A stretch of 64,000 nt of DNA from Nocardioides sp. WS12 (GCF_014108865.1 NZ_CP053928.1:1860001-1924000); one strand, 5' to 3'; numbered from the stretch's first letter, positions 21,504 through 30,444 are shown. The notes: generated by a model from the sequence alone, not told the origin. Program-made: numbers and translations.

Positions 21504-22544
21504 ATGGATGTGACCACCCTCGAGTGGACGATCACGATCGTCGCCACGATCGGTGTCCTGCTCTTCGACATCATCGTGATCGCGCGCGATCCCCACGAGC
21601 CGACGATGAAGGAGTGCGCGGTCGCGCTCTCGTTCTACATCGGCGCGGCGCTCGCCTTCGGCCTGTTCATCTGGCTGCACCACGGCCACGACTACGGCAT
21701 CGAGTTCTACACCGGCTGGTTGACCGAGTACTCCCTGTCGATCGACAACCTGTTCGTCTTCATCATCTTGATGGCGGCGCTCAAGGTGCCCAGGAAGTAC
21801 CAGCAGGAGGCGTTGCTCGTCGGCATCGTGCTGGCCCTGATCTTCCGCGGCATCTTCATCGCGCTCGGCTACACGCTCATCGAGAACTTCAGCTGGGTCT
21901 TCTACATCTTCGGCGCGTTCCTGGTCTACACGGCCTTCAAGCTCGTGAAGTCCTACGGCAGCCACGAGGACGAGCACCCCGAGGACAACGCGGTCGTCTC
22001 CTTCGCCCGCAAGCACCTGAACGTCGGCGAGGAGTACCGCGGCCTGCGCCTCTGGTATACCGAGAACGGCGTGCGCTTCGTGTCCCCGATCCTGATCGTC
22101 ATCATTGCGCTCGGTGTCACCGACATCCTGTTCGCGCTGGACTCGATTCCCGCGATCTTCGGCATCACCCAGGAGCCGTACCTCGTGTTCACGGCCAACG
22201 TGTTCGCGCTGATGGGCCTGCGCCAGTTGTACTTCCTGCTCGGTGGCCTGCTGCAGAAGCTCGTCTACCTGTCGCTGGGCCTGGCGTTCATCCTCGCCTT
22301 CATCGGCGTGAAGCTGGTCCTGCACGCCCTGCACGAGAACGAGCTGTCCTTCATCAACGACGGGCACGGCGTGCACGGTGCGCCCGAGATCTCGTCGCTG
22401 TTCAGCCTCGGCGTGATCATCGTGACGCTCATCGTCACCGGGGTCGCCAGCCTGTGGCGCGCGAACCGCGACGAGAAGGCCGCGCCTGCTGTTCCCGCCG
22501 CGGTCAACGACGTCGACGACACCCCGGGTCCCGACTGGCGCTAG
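21504..22544 (+). CDS. TerC family integral membrane protein
   Basis: A 346-residue protein with about nine membrane helices, starting MDVTTLEWTITIVATIGVLL. The two TerC half-repeats have acidic motifs in the membrane: EYSLSIDNLFVFIILM and GVTDILFALDSIPAIFGIT. TerC/Alx proteins are implicated in Mn2+ efflux and tellurite resistance. AAAGAGGAC precedes the ATG at 21504. The candidate manganese riboswitch just upstream supports a manganese role. Confidence 0.93.
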   Translation: MDVTTLEWTITIVATIGVLLFDIIVIARDPHEPTMKECAVALSFYIGAALAFGLFIWLHHGHDYGIEFYTGWLTEYSLSIDNLFVFIILMAALKVPRKYQQEALLVGIVLALIFRGIFIALGYTLIENFSWVFYIFGAFLVYTAFKLVKSYGSHEDEHPEDNAVVSFARKHLNVGEEYRGLRLWYTENGVRFVSPILIVIIALGVTDILFALDSIPAIFGITQEPYLVFTANVFALMGLRQLYFLLGGLLQKLVYLSLGLAFILAFIGVKLVLHALHENELSFINDGHGVHGAPEISSLFSLGVIIVTLIVTGVASLWRANRDEKAAPAVPAAVNDVDDTPGPDWR

Positions 22545-22574
22545 GGATACGCAGTCTGGCGTCACGGCATCCAT

Positions 22575-22580
22575 TAGGGT
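22575..22580 (+). promoter_or_regulatory. Possible -10 element TAGGGT for the FHA-ABC gene
   Basis: TAGGGT lies 43 bases before the GTG at 22624 in the gap after terC and would give a leader of roughly 37 bases. Confidence 0.35.
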
Positions 22581-22623
22581 TTCGTGACGTCAGCCTGCTC
22601 CCGAACCGATCGACGAGGACTCC

Positions 22624-25140
22624 GTGGACCGACTCCAGGTGCAGTGGTCCGGTACCACCCGGACCTTCGAAGGCCCCCGCGTCGTCATCGGGCGTGAGCT
22701 CGACTGCGACGTACCGGTCACGGACGGGCGCGCCTCGCGACACCACGCCATCATCCAGGTCGAGGACGGCGTGTGGGTGGTCGTCGACTCCAGCAGCAAC
22801 GGAACCTTCGTCTCCGGGCAGCGGATCAACCGACTTCCGCTGCAAGGCGCCCCGGTCAGCCTGAACGTGGGTGGCCCAGCGGGTGAGGCCGTCGTCGTCA
22901 CGGTGTTGGCCCAGCAGGGCCCCGTGCCCCCGGCGTACCAACAGCCGCGGGTGCAGGCGCCGCCGCCGTACCAACCGCCGGTGCAGTCCTCCCGGCCCGT
23001 GCCGACCCCGCAGCCAACCCCGCAGCCCAACCCGCAGCCGGCGCAGCTCGGCGGCGAGTTCTGGAAGAACCTCCCGCCGCCGCAGGTGCCTGCGAGTGGT
23101 GCGCCGGTGGATGCTTGGCGACCCGTGGGCGTGCTGCCTCCGGGACAGCTCCCGCACGGACACTCCGTCGTCCTGCCCGCCCAGGTCCAGGCCGGGCGGT
23201 CGCTGAGCATCGGGCGCGACCACGCCAACGACATCGTGCTCGACGACGCGCTGGTCAGCCGGCGGCATGCGCGACTCGACCCGCCGACGGCGACGAGCCT
23301 GGCGGTGCTGCACGACCTGGGCTCGTTCAACGGCACCTTCGTCAACGGTCATCGCTTGCAGGGCGCCGTCCAGCTCCCGGTCGGTTCCGAGGTCATCGTC
23401 GGCAACCAGACCTTCCGTTGGGACGGCCACCAACTGGTCGCCTCGGCGACCGCCCACGAGTTCACGCTGTACGCCGACGGCCTCACCCAGGTCGTGGCCG
23501 GCGGCAAGCGCCTGATCGAGAACATCTCGTTCAAGCTCGAGCCACGCAGCCTGACCGCCGTCATCGGGCCGTCGGGTGCCGGCAAGTCCACCCTGCTGGG
23601 CGCGCTGACCGGTCTCAAGCCGGCCAGCCACGGTCGCGTCATCTGGCAGGGGCACGACCTCTACCAGCACTACGACCAGCTGCGCTTCCAGATCGGTCTG
23701 GTGCCGCAACAGGACATCCTGCATCCGCAACTCAAGGTCCGACAGGGGCTGCGGTACGCGGCCCAGCTGCGGCTCCCGCCGGACACCACGGCGCAGGAGT
23801 GGGACGCGCGGGTCAACCACGTCGCGAACCAGCTCCAGCTGGTGCAGCGGATGGAGAACCGGATCGGCACCCAGCTCTCGGGTGGCCAGCGCAAGCGGGT
23901 CTCGATCGCGACCGAACTGCTCACCGCACCGCCGCTCCTGTTCCTCGACGAGCCGACGTCGGGCCTGGATCCGGGGCTGGACCTCGAGGTCATGCGGCAG
24001 CTGCGCAGCCTCGCCGACGACGGTCGCGTCGTGATGGTGGTGACGCACTCGGTGCTCGCCCTCGACGTGTGCGACAACGTCCTGGTCCTCGCGCCCGGCG
24101 GCCGGATCGCGTACTTCGGCCCACCGGACGGCGTACTCGCCCACTTCGGGAAGACGAACTATCCCGAGGTGTTCGACCTCCTCGACGACCCCGACCTGTG
24201 GAGCCGGATCCCGGTGCCGCAGCACGCGGTCGACACGTCGTCGGTCCCGCGGCAGTCGCACGCGGGCTCGGTGCCCGCCCCGCCGCGCCAGTCCGTGTCG
24301 CGTCAGTTGTCGACCCTGATCAAGCGCAACCTGGCGGTCGTGTTCGCCGACAAGCTCCTGCTGGGCATGTTGATCCTGTTGCCCCTGATCCTCGGTGGGC
24401 TCAGTCGTCTCGTTCCCGGCAGCAATGGCCTGTCCCTCGACGCGACGGCAAGGGAACGGACCCTTCCCGACGGGTCGGTGGTCGAGTCGTTCGCAACCGG
24501 TGAGGCCTCCCAACGGCTGATCGTGCTGATCGTCGCCGCCTGCCTGATGGGCACGGCGCTCGCGATTCGCGAACTCGTGGGGGAGCGGCCGATCTTCAAG
24601 CGCGAGTACGCCGTCGGCCTCTCGCCCGGCGTCTACTTCATCAGCAAGGTGCTGGTCCTCGGTACGGCCGGCTTCGTCCAGGGCCTGCTGGTCACGTTCC
24701 TCGCCACGGTCGGACTGCCGGGTGCCGACGGCGACGTGGGCACCCTTCGGGTCGGTATCGCCATCGCGTCGCTGACCTTCACGATGGTGGTCATCGGTCT
24801 CGCACTGTCCGCGCTGGTCACCAGCACGGAGCAGACGATGCCCGCGCTGGTCGGCATGGTGATGGTCCAGTTGGTGCTCTCGGGCGCGTTGTTCGAGATC
24901 GCCGGCCGCGTCCTGCTCGAGCCGATCGCGTGGCTGTCGCCGTCGCGTTGGGGGTACGCCGCCGCGGCCTCCGCGATGGACTTCACCCGCGAGACCGAAG
25001 GCACCGACAAGGAGGACTGGATCGCCCTCGGCGGTGGCGGTCACTACCTGATGGACCTGATGGTGCTCGGGTTGTTGTGCCTCCTCGCGCTCGGCGCCGG
25101 GCTGCTCCTGGCCAAGCGCAGCGCCACCTCCGACGACTGA
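22624..25140 (+). CDS. Double-FHA ABC transporter, ATPase-permease fusion
   Basis: An 838-residue ABCG-like protein. FHA 1 is at about 20-70 (IGRELDCDVPVTDGRASRHH), then a proline/glutamine linker (100-150), FHA 2 at about 190-245 (IGRDHANDIVLDDALVSRRH), an ABC ATPase at about 280-515 with Walker A GPSGAGKST (315-323), signature LSGGQRKRVS (418 on) and Walker B LLFLDEPTSG (438 on), and a C-terminal ABC-2 permease of about six helices. FHA domains bind phosphothreonine, so control by a Ser/Thr kinase is likely. Actinobacterial relatives include mycobacterial Rv1747. Substrate unknown. GTG start at 22624. A palindromic repeat follows the stop. Confidence 0.92.
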   Translation: MDRLQVQWSGTTRTFEGPRVVIGRELDCDVPVTDGRASRHHAIIQVEDGVWVVVDSSSNGTFVSGQRINRLPLQGAPVSLNVGGPAGEAVVVTVLAQQGPVPPAYQQPRVQAPPPYQPPVQSSRPVPTPQPTPQPNPQPAQLGGEFWKNLPPPQVPASGAPVDAWRPVGVLPPGQLPHGHSVVLPAQVQAGRSLSIGRDHANDIVLDDALVSRRHARLDPPTATSLAVLHDLGSFNGTFVNGHRLQGAVQLPVGSEVIVGNQTFRWDGHQLVASATAHEFTLYADGLTQVVAGGKRLIENISFKLEPRSLTAVIGPSGAGKSTLLGALTGLKPASHGRVIWQGHDLYQHYDQLRFQIGLVPQQDILHPQLKVRQGLRYAAQLRLPPDTTAQEWDARVNHVANQLQLVQRMENRIGTQLSGGQRKRVSIATELLTAPPLLFLDEPTSGLDPGLDLEVMRQLRSLADDGRVVMVVTHSVLALDVCDNVLVLAPGGRIAYFGPPDGVLAHFGKTNYPEVFDLLDDPDLWSRIPVPQHAVDTSSVPRQSHAGSVPAPPRQSVSRQLSTLIKRNLAVVFADKLLLGMLILLPLILGGLSRLVPGSNGLSLDATARERTLPDGSVVESFATGEASQRLIVLIVAACLMGTALAIRELVGERPIFKREYAVGLSPGVYFISKVLVLGTAGFVQGLLVTFLATVGLPGADGDVGTLRVGIAIASLTFTMVVIGLALSALVTSTEQTMPALVGMVMVQLVLSGALFEIAGRVLLEPIAWLSPSRWGYAAAASAMDFTRETEGTDKEDWIALGGGGHYLMDLMVLGLLCLLALGAGLLLAKRSATSDD

Positions 25141-25150
25141 TTGACTTGTC

Positions 25151-25212
25151 GAGCGCGTCTCCGACGCAGGACGGGCAGCAAGCTGCCGCCGACGTCTCCC
25201 GCCGCGCTGCCG
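25151..25212 (+). repeat. Palindromic intergenic repeat, copy 1
   Basis: This 62-base element begins 10 bases after the FHA-ABC stop. It aligns without gaps to 29686-29747 with 53 of 62 identical bases. It can fold as three nested stems: outer AGCGCGTC with GCCGCGCT (one mismatch), middle GACG with CGTC, and inner GGCAG/CTGCC around CAAG. See copy 2 for the compensatory changes. Confidence 0.85.
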
Positions 25213-25264
25213 ACTGGCCGACCGGTCGGGGAATGCCGGGGCGCGATTTCGCCTTGGGTCAGGG

Positions 25265-26320
25265 ATGACAACCTCCGGACCCCACCTCTCCGTCCTGGAC
25301 CTCGTGCCGGTCCGCAGCGACCAGTCCACCGGTGACGCGGTCGCCGCGACCCTGGCTCTGGCGCGCACGGCCGATGCCCTCGGCTACCGCCGTTTCTGGA
25401 TCGCCGAGCACCACAACATGCCGGCTGTGGCCGCGACCAACCCGGCGGTGCTGATCGGCCTGATCGCGTCGGTGACCGACCGGATCCGGGTCGGCTCCGG
25501 GGGAGTGATGCTCCCGAACCACGCCCCGCTGGTCGTTGCCGAACAGTTCGCGCTGCTCGAAGCGACCTTTCCCGACCGGATCGACCTGGGCATCGGGCGC
25601 GCGCCCGGCACCGACCCGGTGACCAGTTGGGCGCTGCGCCACGGCGCCGGCGGCGTCACGGACGAGGCGGTCTCCCGCTTCCCCGAGTACGTCGACAACG
25701 TGCTCGCGATGATGGAGCCGGCCGGCGTGGGCCTGGCCCTGCGTGGCCGCGAGCACATCCTGAAGGCGACCCCCGCCGCGACCTCGGTGCCGCAGATCTG
25801 GTTGCTGGGGTCCTCCGACTACTCCGCCCAGCTCGCTGCCGCCAAGGGGCGGCCCTACGTCTTCGCCCACCACTTCAGTGGCTCGGGGACCAAGGAGGCT
25901 CTGGAGCTGTACCGCTCCACGTTCCAGCCGTCGGCGGCGCTGGCCGAGCCGCGCACCTTCCTCACCGTGAACGCCTCGGTCGCGCCCACGACCGAGGAGG
26001 CCGAGCGCCTCGCGCTGCCCCAGCTGCTCCAGATGGCCGCCCTGCGGACGGGGCGCCCGCTGGCGGCCCAGCGGGTCGTCGAGGACGCCGAACTGATCGT
26101 GGAGGCCGGCCTGCCGGACGGCCACCAGGAGCTGATCGACGCCATGCGGAGTCGCTGGGTGATCGGCGACCCCTCGTCGGCCCGCGCCGCGCTCGAGTCG
26201 CTCGCGGCGACGTACGACGTCGACGAAGTGATGGTCAATCCGGTCGCCGGCGCGTTCGCCGGGGGCGATCCGCGCTCTGCTGCGGCCCGGGAACAGACCC
26301 TGACCCTGCTCGCCGGCTGA
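25265..26320 (+). CDS. LLM class flavin-dependent oxidoreductase
   Basis: A 351-residue luciferase-like monooxygenase. The family start pattern (LSVLDLVPVRSD, then FWIAEHHNMPAVAATNPAVL) and FPDRIDLGIGRAPGTD place it in the group with alkanal monooxygenase-like proteins of unknown substrate (MsnO8 type). It folds as a TIM barrel using FMNH2 or F420H2; which one cannot be told here. ATG at 25265 with weak AGGG upstream. It stands alone between the repeat and infA. Confidence 0.88.
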   Translation: MTTSGPHLSVLDLVPVRSDQSTGDAVAATLALARTADALGYRRFWIAEHHNMPAVAATNPAVLIGLIASVTDRIRVGSGGVMLPNHAPLVVAEQFALLEATFPDRIDLGIGRAPGTDPVTSWALRHGAGGVTDEAVSRFPEYVDNVLAMMEPAGVGLALRGREHILKATPAATSVPQIWLLGSSDYSAQLAAAKGRPYVFAHHFSGSGTKEALELYRSTFQPSAALAEPRTFLTVNASVAPTTEEAERLALPQLLQMAALRTGRPLAAQRVVEDAELIVEAGLPDGHQELIDAMRSRWVIGDPSSARAALESLAATYDVDEVMVNPVAGAFAGGDPRSAAAREQTLTLLAG

Positions 26321-26338
26321 CCCCTGCACGCTCGCAGA

Positions 26339-26369
26339 TTGGGTGTTCACGGGTCGGAATGCATAAACT
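26339..26369 (+). promoter_or_regulatory. Candidate infA promoter
   Basis: TTGGGT (26339-26344) and TAAACT (26364-26369), 19 bases apart, lie in the 185-base gap upstream of infA. Transcription would start near 26376 and give a leader of about 130 bases. Confidence 0.4.
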
Positions 26370-26505
26370 GGCGTGTCGGTCCAACGTGGGTTCGTGTGTG
26401 GTGCACAACTTGCGAGGTCCACTTCGCGCAACACCTGTTTCTCAGGCGTGCGGGGAGAGGTTCCCGGACCACCGGTAGACAACGTTCCCAACAAGATTGT
26501 GAGAC

Positions 26506-26727
26506 ATGGCCAAGAAGGAAGGCGTCATCGAGATGGAGGGCTCCGTCGTGGAGGCCCTTCCGAACGCCATGTTCCGCGTGGAGTTGAGCAACGGCCACAA
26601 GGTCCTCGCTCACATCAGCGGAAAGATGCGCCAGCACTACATCCGGATCCTCCCTGAGGACCGTGTGGTGGTGGAGCTCTCACCGTACGACCTCTCCCGT
26701 GGGCGGATCGTCTACCGCTACAAGTGA
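26506..26727 (+). CDS. infA: Translation initiation factor IF-1
   Basis: A 73-residue S1/OB-fold protein beginning [20 protein letters not shown] and ending GRIVYRYK, identical in layout to bacterial IF-1, which blocks the 30S A site during initiation. It opens the infA-rpmJ-rpsM block, which normally follows map directly. About 130 bases of untranslated leader are predicted. Confidence 0.98.
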   Translation: MAKKEGVIEMEGSVVEALPNAMFRVELSNGHKVLAHISGKMRQHYIRILPEDRVVVELSPYDLSRGRIVYRYK

Positions 26728-26770
26728 GCCACCGGCTCACCGTTACCGCCACTAGCTAGAAAGGGCTGAC

Positions 26771-26884
26771 ATGAAGGTCAACCCGAGCGTCAAGCCGATG
26801 TGTGACAAGTGCAAGGTGATTCGTCGCCACGGCCGCGTCATGGTCATCTGCGAGAACCCGCGTCACAAGCAGCGCCAGGGCTGA
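26771..26884 (+). CDS. rpmJ: 50S ribosomal protein L36
   Basis: A 37-residue L36 beginning [20 protein letters not shown]. The zinc ligands Cys11, Cys14, Cys27 and His32 are all present, so this is the zinc-binding form. AGAAAGGGCTGAC precedes the ATG. It lies 43 bases after infA and 176 bases before rpsM. Confidence 0.97.
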   Translation: MKVNPSVKPMCDKCKVIRRHGRVMVICENPRHKQRQG

Positions 26885-26937
26885 ACAAGTCCCTGCGTGA
26901 CCACAACTGAATACACATCTATCAACGTGATCGCTTA

Positions 26938-26997
26938 GGTCTCGCAAGCCCCGCCAACGGGCTGAGACCGAATCACCTCCGGAGCGGATGGCCGGAG
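26938..26997 (+). promoter_or_regulatory. Two-hairpin leader candidate upstream of rpsM
   Basis: GGTCTC (26938-26943) pairs with GAGACC (26964-26969), with AGCCC/GGGCT inside; then CTCCGG (26977-26982) pairs with CCGGAG (26992-26997). The pair lies in the 176-base gap before the S13-S11-S4-RpoA genes, where autoregulation by S4 occurs in other bacteria. Whether S4 binds here is an inference. Confidence 0.45.
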
Positions 26998-27060
26998 CTG
27001 GGAAAGAACCCCCAGACGCATCACGACCACACCACCGTGAATCCAAGGAGAACGCCTTTC

Positions 27061-27438
27061 ATGGCACGCCTCGTCGGAGTCGACCTCCCGCGCGACAAGC
27101 GCATCGAGATCGCACTCACCTACATCTACGGCATCGGCCGTACCCGCTCCCAGCAGCTGCTCGAGGTCACCGGGGTCAGCCCCAACCTCCGCGTGCACGA
27201 ACTGGGAGATGAAGAGCTGGTCAAGCTCCGCGACGCCATTGACGCCGCGGGCATCAAGATCGAAGGTGACCTCCGTCGTGAGGTCCAGGCCGACATCCGT
27301 CGGAAGATCGAGATCGGCAGCTACCAGGGTCGTCGTCACCGCATGGGCCTTCCGGTCCGCGGACAGCGCACCAAGACCAACGCTCGTACCCGCAAGGGCC
27401 CGAAGCGCACGGTTGCCGGCAAGAAGAAGGCCAAGTGA
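27061..27438 (+). CDS. rpsM: 30S ribosomal protein S13
   Basis: A 125-residue S13 beginning [20 protein letters not shown], with [15 protein letters not shown] and the basic tail [20 protein letters not shown] that contacts P-site tRNA. CCAAGGAGAACGC precedes the ATG at 27061; a GTG 24 bases upstream is in frame but has no family support. First gene of the alpha-operon block. Confidence 0.98.
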   Translation: MARLVGVDLPRDKRIEIALTYIYGIGRTRSQQLLEVTGVSPNLRVHELGDEELVKLRDAIDAAGIKIEGDLRREVQADIRRKIEIGSYQGRRHRMGLPVRGQRTKTNARTRKGPKRTVAGKKKAK

Positions 27439-27494
27439 TCGATCGCCTCGTGCGATCTCACTGCCTCAGACCAGCTTCGACAAGGAGAAAATAG

Positions 27495-27896
27495 ATGCCT
27501 CCCAAGGCTCGCGCGGGCGCCAAGAAGGTGCGCCGCAAGGAAAAGAAGAACGTTGCTCAGGGCGAAGCCCACATCAAGAGCACGTTCAACAACACGATCG
27601 TCACGATCACCGACCCCACGGGTGCGGTCATCTCGTGGGCCTCTGCCGGCACCGTCGGCTTCAAGGGCTCACGCAAGTCCACCCCGTACGCCGCTCAGAT
27701 GGCTGCTGAAGCCGCTGGCCGTCGGGCGATGGAGCACGGCATGAAGAAGATCGACGTCTTCGTCAAGGGCCCGGGTTCGGGTCGCGAGACGGCGATTCGT
27801 TCGCTGGGTGCGATCGGCCTCGAGGTCGGCACCATCCAGGACGTGACCCCCGCCCCCCACAACGGCTGCCGCCCGCCCAAGCGCCGCCGCGTCTGA
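27495..27896 (+). CDS. rpsK: 30S ribosomal protein S11
   Basis: A 133-residue S11 beginning [20 protein letters not shown], with the conserved [20 protein letters not shown] and the C-terminal [18 protein letters not shown]. It lines the mRNA exit platform. ACAAGGAGAAAATAG precedes the ATG. Confidence 0.98.
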   Translation: MPPKARAGAKKVRRKEKKNVAQGEAHIKSTFNNTIVTITDPTGAVISWASAGTVGFKGSRKSTPYAAQMAAEAAGRRAMEHGMKKIDVFVKGPGSGRETAIRSLGAIGLEVGTIQDVTPAPHNGCRPPKRRRV

Positions 27897-27914
27897 GATT
27901 AGGAGCGTAGAGAC

Positions 27915-28523
27915 ATGGCCCGTTACACCGGACCCCTGACCAAGAAGTCCCGCCGCCTCGGCGTGGACCTCGTCGGCGGCGACGCCGCATTCGAGAAGCG
28001 TCCTTACCCTCCCGGCCAGCACGGCCGCGCGCGGATCAAGGAGAGCGAGTACCGCAACCAGCTGCAGGAGAAGCAGAAGGCGCGTTACACGTACGGCATC
28101 CTCGAGAAGCAGTTCCACAAGTACTACGTCGAGGCAGCTCGTCGCCAGGGCAAGACCGGCGACAACCTCATCACGCTGCTCGAGTGCCGCCTGGACAACG
28201 TGATCTACCGTGCCGGCTTCGCCCGCACGCGTCGTCACGCCCGCCAGCTGGTCAACCACGGCCACTTCACGGTCAACGGCAAGAAGGTCGACATCCCGTC
28301 CTTCCAGGTCACCCAGTACGACATCATCGACGTGCGCGAGAAGTCGCTCGAGATGACGCCGTTCATCGTGGCCCGCGAGACCCACGGCGAGCGCATCGTT
28401 CCCGCATGGCTCGAGGCCGTTCCGACCCGCATGCGGATCCTGGTGCACTCGGTGCCGGTCCGTGAGCAGATCGACCTGCCCGTTCAGGAACAGCTCATCG
28501 TGGAGTACTACTCCAAGAAGTGA
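27915..28523 (+). CDS. rpsD: 30S ribosomal protein S4
   Basis: A 202-residue S4, a primary 16S rRNA-binding protein that starts 30S body assembly and, in several bacteria, represses its own operon. It starts MARYTGPLTKKSRRLGVDLV and has the S4 RNA-binding domain (NVIYRAGFARTRRHARQLVN). The N-terminal cysteine cluster found in some S4 proteins is absent, so it is the zinc-free form. AGGAGCGTAG precedes the ATG. Confidence 0.98.
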   Translation: MARYTGPLTKKSRRLGVDLVGGDAAFEKRPYPPGQHGRARIKESEYRNQLQEKQKARYTYGILEKQFHKYYVEAARRQGKTGDNLITLLECRLDNVIYRAGFARTRRHARQLVNHGHFTVNGKKVDIPSFQVTQYDIIDVREKSLEMTPFIVARETHGERIVPAWLEAVPTRMRILVHSVPVREQIDLPVQEQLIVEYYSKK

Positions 28524-28538
28524 TCATGTCTGCTCCGG

Positions 28539-28563
28539 CCCGTCGCTTCTCCGCAAGCGCGGG
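28539..28563 (+). promoter_or_regulatory. Hairpin between rpsD and rpoA
   Basis: CCCG and CGCTT pair with AAGCG and CGGG around a CTCCGC loop, with a bulged T, shortly after the rpsD stop. There is no T run. It may stabilise or attenuate the message in the 130-base gap before rpoA. Confidence 0.35.
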
Positions 28564-28653
28564 TCGGGGCAACATGCGTTGAACGTCCCTCTTCTCCATC
28601 CGCACCACATCTGGATCCTCATATAGCGGTCGATCCGGAAAGGAACGAAACAA

Positions 28654-29673
28654 GTGCTTATCGCACAGCGCCCCACCCTGTCGGAGGAGACTGTCGACCA
28701 GTTCCGGTCGCGCTTCGTCATCGAGCCCCTCGAGCCTGGCTTCGGCTACACGCTCGGCAACTCGCTGCGTCGTACTCTCCTTTCCTCGATCCCCGGTGCC
28801 TCGGTCACGAGCATCAAGGTCGACGGGGTCCTCCACGAGTTCTCGACCATCGAGGGCGTCAAGGAAGACCTCACCGAGATCATCCTCAACCTGAAGGGTC
28901 TGGTCGTCTCCTCGGAGCACGACGAGCCCGTCACCATGTACCTCCGCAAGTCGGGTGCCGGTGACGTCACCGGTGCCGACATCGCGCCCCCGGCCGGTGT
29001 CGAGGTCCACAACCCGGAGCTGAAGCTCGCGACCCTGGGCGACAACGGCAAGCTCGAGCTCGAGCTCGTCGTCGAGCGTGGCCGCGGCTACGTCTCCGCC
29101 GTCCAGAACAAGGGCGCCGACAACGAGATCGGCCGCATCCCGGTCGACTCGATCTACAGCCCCGTGCTGAAGGTGACCTACAAGGTCGAGGCCACCCGCG
29201 TCGAGCAGCGCACCGACTTCGACAAGCTCGTCATCGACGTCGAGACCAAGCCGTCGATCCTGCCCCGCGACGCCATCGCGTCGGCCGGCAAGACGCTGGT
29301 CGAGCTCTTCGGCCTGGCCCGTGAGCTCAACGTCGAGGCCGAGGGCATCGACATCGGCCCCTCGCCCGTGGACGAGCAGCTCGCCGCTGACCTCGCCCTC
29401 CCGGTCGAGGACCTGCAGCTCACCGTTCGGTCCTACAACTGCCTCAAGCGCGAGGGCGTCCACACCGTGGGCGAGCTCATCAGCCGCTCGGAGCAGGACC
29501 TGCTGGACATCCGCAACTTCGGTGCGAAGTCCATCGACGAGGTCAAGGCCAAGCTGCACGAGATGGGTCTGTCCCTCAAGGACAGCGCCCCGGGCTTCGA
29601 CCCGTCGGCTGCTCTCGCCAACTACTCGGACGACGAGGACGACGAGTCGTTCATCGAGTCCGAAGAGTTCTGA
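28654..29673 (+). CDS. rpoA: RNA polymerase subunit alpha
   Basis: A 339-residue alpha subunit. The N-terminal dimerisation domain has [20 protein letters not shown]; the C-terminal domain has [17 protein letters not shown] and [14 protein letters not shown], contacting UP elements and activators. The tail is very acidic ([17 protein letters not shown]). Start is a GTG at 28654 behind GGAAAGGAACG. A palindromic repeat is inserted between this stop and rplQ. Confidence 0.98.
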   Translation: MLIAQRPTLSEETVDQFRSRFVIEPLEPGFGYTLGNSLRRTLLSSIPGASVTSIKVDGVLHEFSTIEGVKEDLTEIILNLKGLVVSSEHDEPVTMYLRKSGAGDVTGADIAPPAGVEVHNPELKLATLGDNGKLELELVVERGRGYVSAVQNKGADNEIGRIPVDSIYSPVLKVTYKVEATRVEQRTDFDKLVIDVETKPSILPRDAIASAGKTLVELFGLARELNVEAEGIDIGPSPVDEQLAADLALPVEDLQLTVRSYNCLKREGVHTVGELISRSEQDLLDIRNFGAKSIDEVKAKLHEMGLSLKDSAPGFDPSAALANYSDDEDDESFIESEEF

Positions 29674-29685
29674 GTTGAACGGGCC

Positions 29686-29747
29686 GAGCGTGTCTTCGGC
29701 GCAGAGGGGGCAGCAAGCTGCCGCCGACGCCTCCCGACACGCTGCCG
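29686..29747 (+). repeat. Palindromic intergenic repeat, copy 2 (rpoA-rplQ gap)
   Basis: Second copy of the element at 25151-25212, 12 bases after the rpoA stop. The outer stem AGCGTGTC/GACACGCT is perfect. Against copy 1, element positions 6 and 54 change together (C-G to T-A), and positions 14 and 45 change together (A-T to G-C), so pairing is kept in both. The inner GGCAG-CAAG-CTGCC hairpin is unchanged. Confidence 0.85.
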
Positions 29748-29820
29748 GCCTCTGAATCCGTCCCTCTGGGACATCCACTATCCCGGTACCTGACACGGCC
29801 GGGGAGAATCGAGAAAAGCA

Positions 29821-30384
29821 ATGCCCAAGCCCAAGAAGGGCCCCCGCCTCGGCGGTAGCTCGGCGCACCAGCGCCTCATCCTCGCGAACCTCGCCACCGC
29901 TCTCTTCGAGCACGGCAAGATCACGACGACCGAGGCCAAGGCCCGCACGCTGCGGCCCTACGCCGAGAAGCTGATCACCAAGGCGAAGAAGGCTCACGCT
30001 GGCGAGAACCCGCTGCACCAGCGTCGCGAGGTCCTCAAGACCATCCGCGACAAGGGTGTCGTGCACACGTTGTTCGCGGACATCGCGCCGACGTTCGCCG
30101 AGCGTCCGGGTGGCTACACCCGGATCACGAAGATCGGTCCGCGCCAGGGCGACAACGCCCCCATGGCCGTGATCGAGCTCGTGACCGAGGCGTTCGCCCC
30201 GTCCGCTCCGAAGGCACCCAAGGCCGAGCCCGCCGTCGAGGCTGCTCCGGTCGAGGAGACCCCTGAGGCCGAGGTCGTCGAGACCGAGGTCGCCGAGGTC
30301 GAGGCCACCGAGGAGGCTCCCGTCGAGGAGGCCACCGACGAGGTCGCTGCCGAGGAGTCCGACGAGGACGCCGACAAGGCCTGA
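29821..30384 (+). CDS. rplQ: 50S ribosomal protein L17 with acidic tail
   Basis: A 187-residue L17; the family core is about 120 residues. It starts [20 protein letters not shown], and the core ends around [20 protein letters not shown]. Residues from about 130 are an Ala/Val/Glu-rich, strongly acidic tail. Such tails are frequent in actinobacterial L17. GGGGAGAATCGAG precedes the ATG. It is followed by a strong terminator; truA, a common next gene, is not here. Confidence 0.97.
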   Translation: MPKPKKGPRLGGSSAHQRLILANLATALFEHGKITTTEAKARTLRPYAEKLITKAKKAHAGENPLHQRREVLKTIRDKGVVHTLFADIAPTFAERPGGYTRITKIGPRQGDNAPMAVIELVTEAFAPSAPKAPKAEPAVEAAPVEETPEAEVVETEVAEVEATEEAPVEEATDEVAAEESDEDADKA

Positions 30385-30402
30385 TCTGCAGCATTGCAAC
30401 AC

Positions 30403-30444
30403 ACCGACCCGGTTCGCTCCTGCGAACCGGGTCGGTTCGTTTTT
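30403..30444 (+). terminator. Intrinsic terminator after rplQ
   Basis: A perfect 15-bp stem (ACCGACCCGGTTCGC at 30403-30417 with its complement at 30422-30436), TCCT loop, then TCGTTTTT. It closes the infA-rplQ transcription unit. Confidence 0.93.

Noticed and set aside
25141..25268. Coding continuation through the palindromic repeat (similar peptides in both copies)
   Set aside because: The peptide similarity follows from the DNA repeat; both frames are shadows running out of real genes and the changes keep base pairing, not codons.
22504..25368. A 954-codon open frame on the minus strand opposite the FHA-ABC gene
   Set aside because: Shadow frame of a GC-rich gene; no family motif, and the opposite strand has FHA and ABC motifs.
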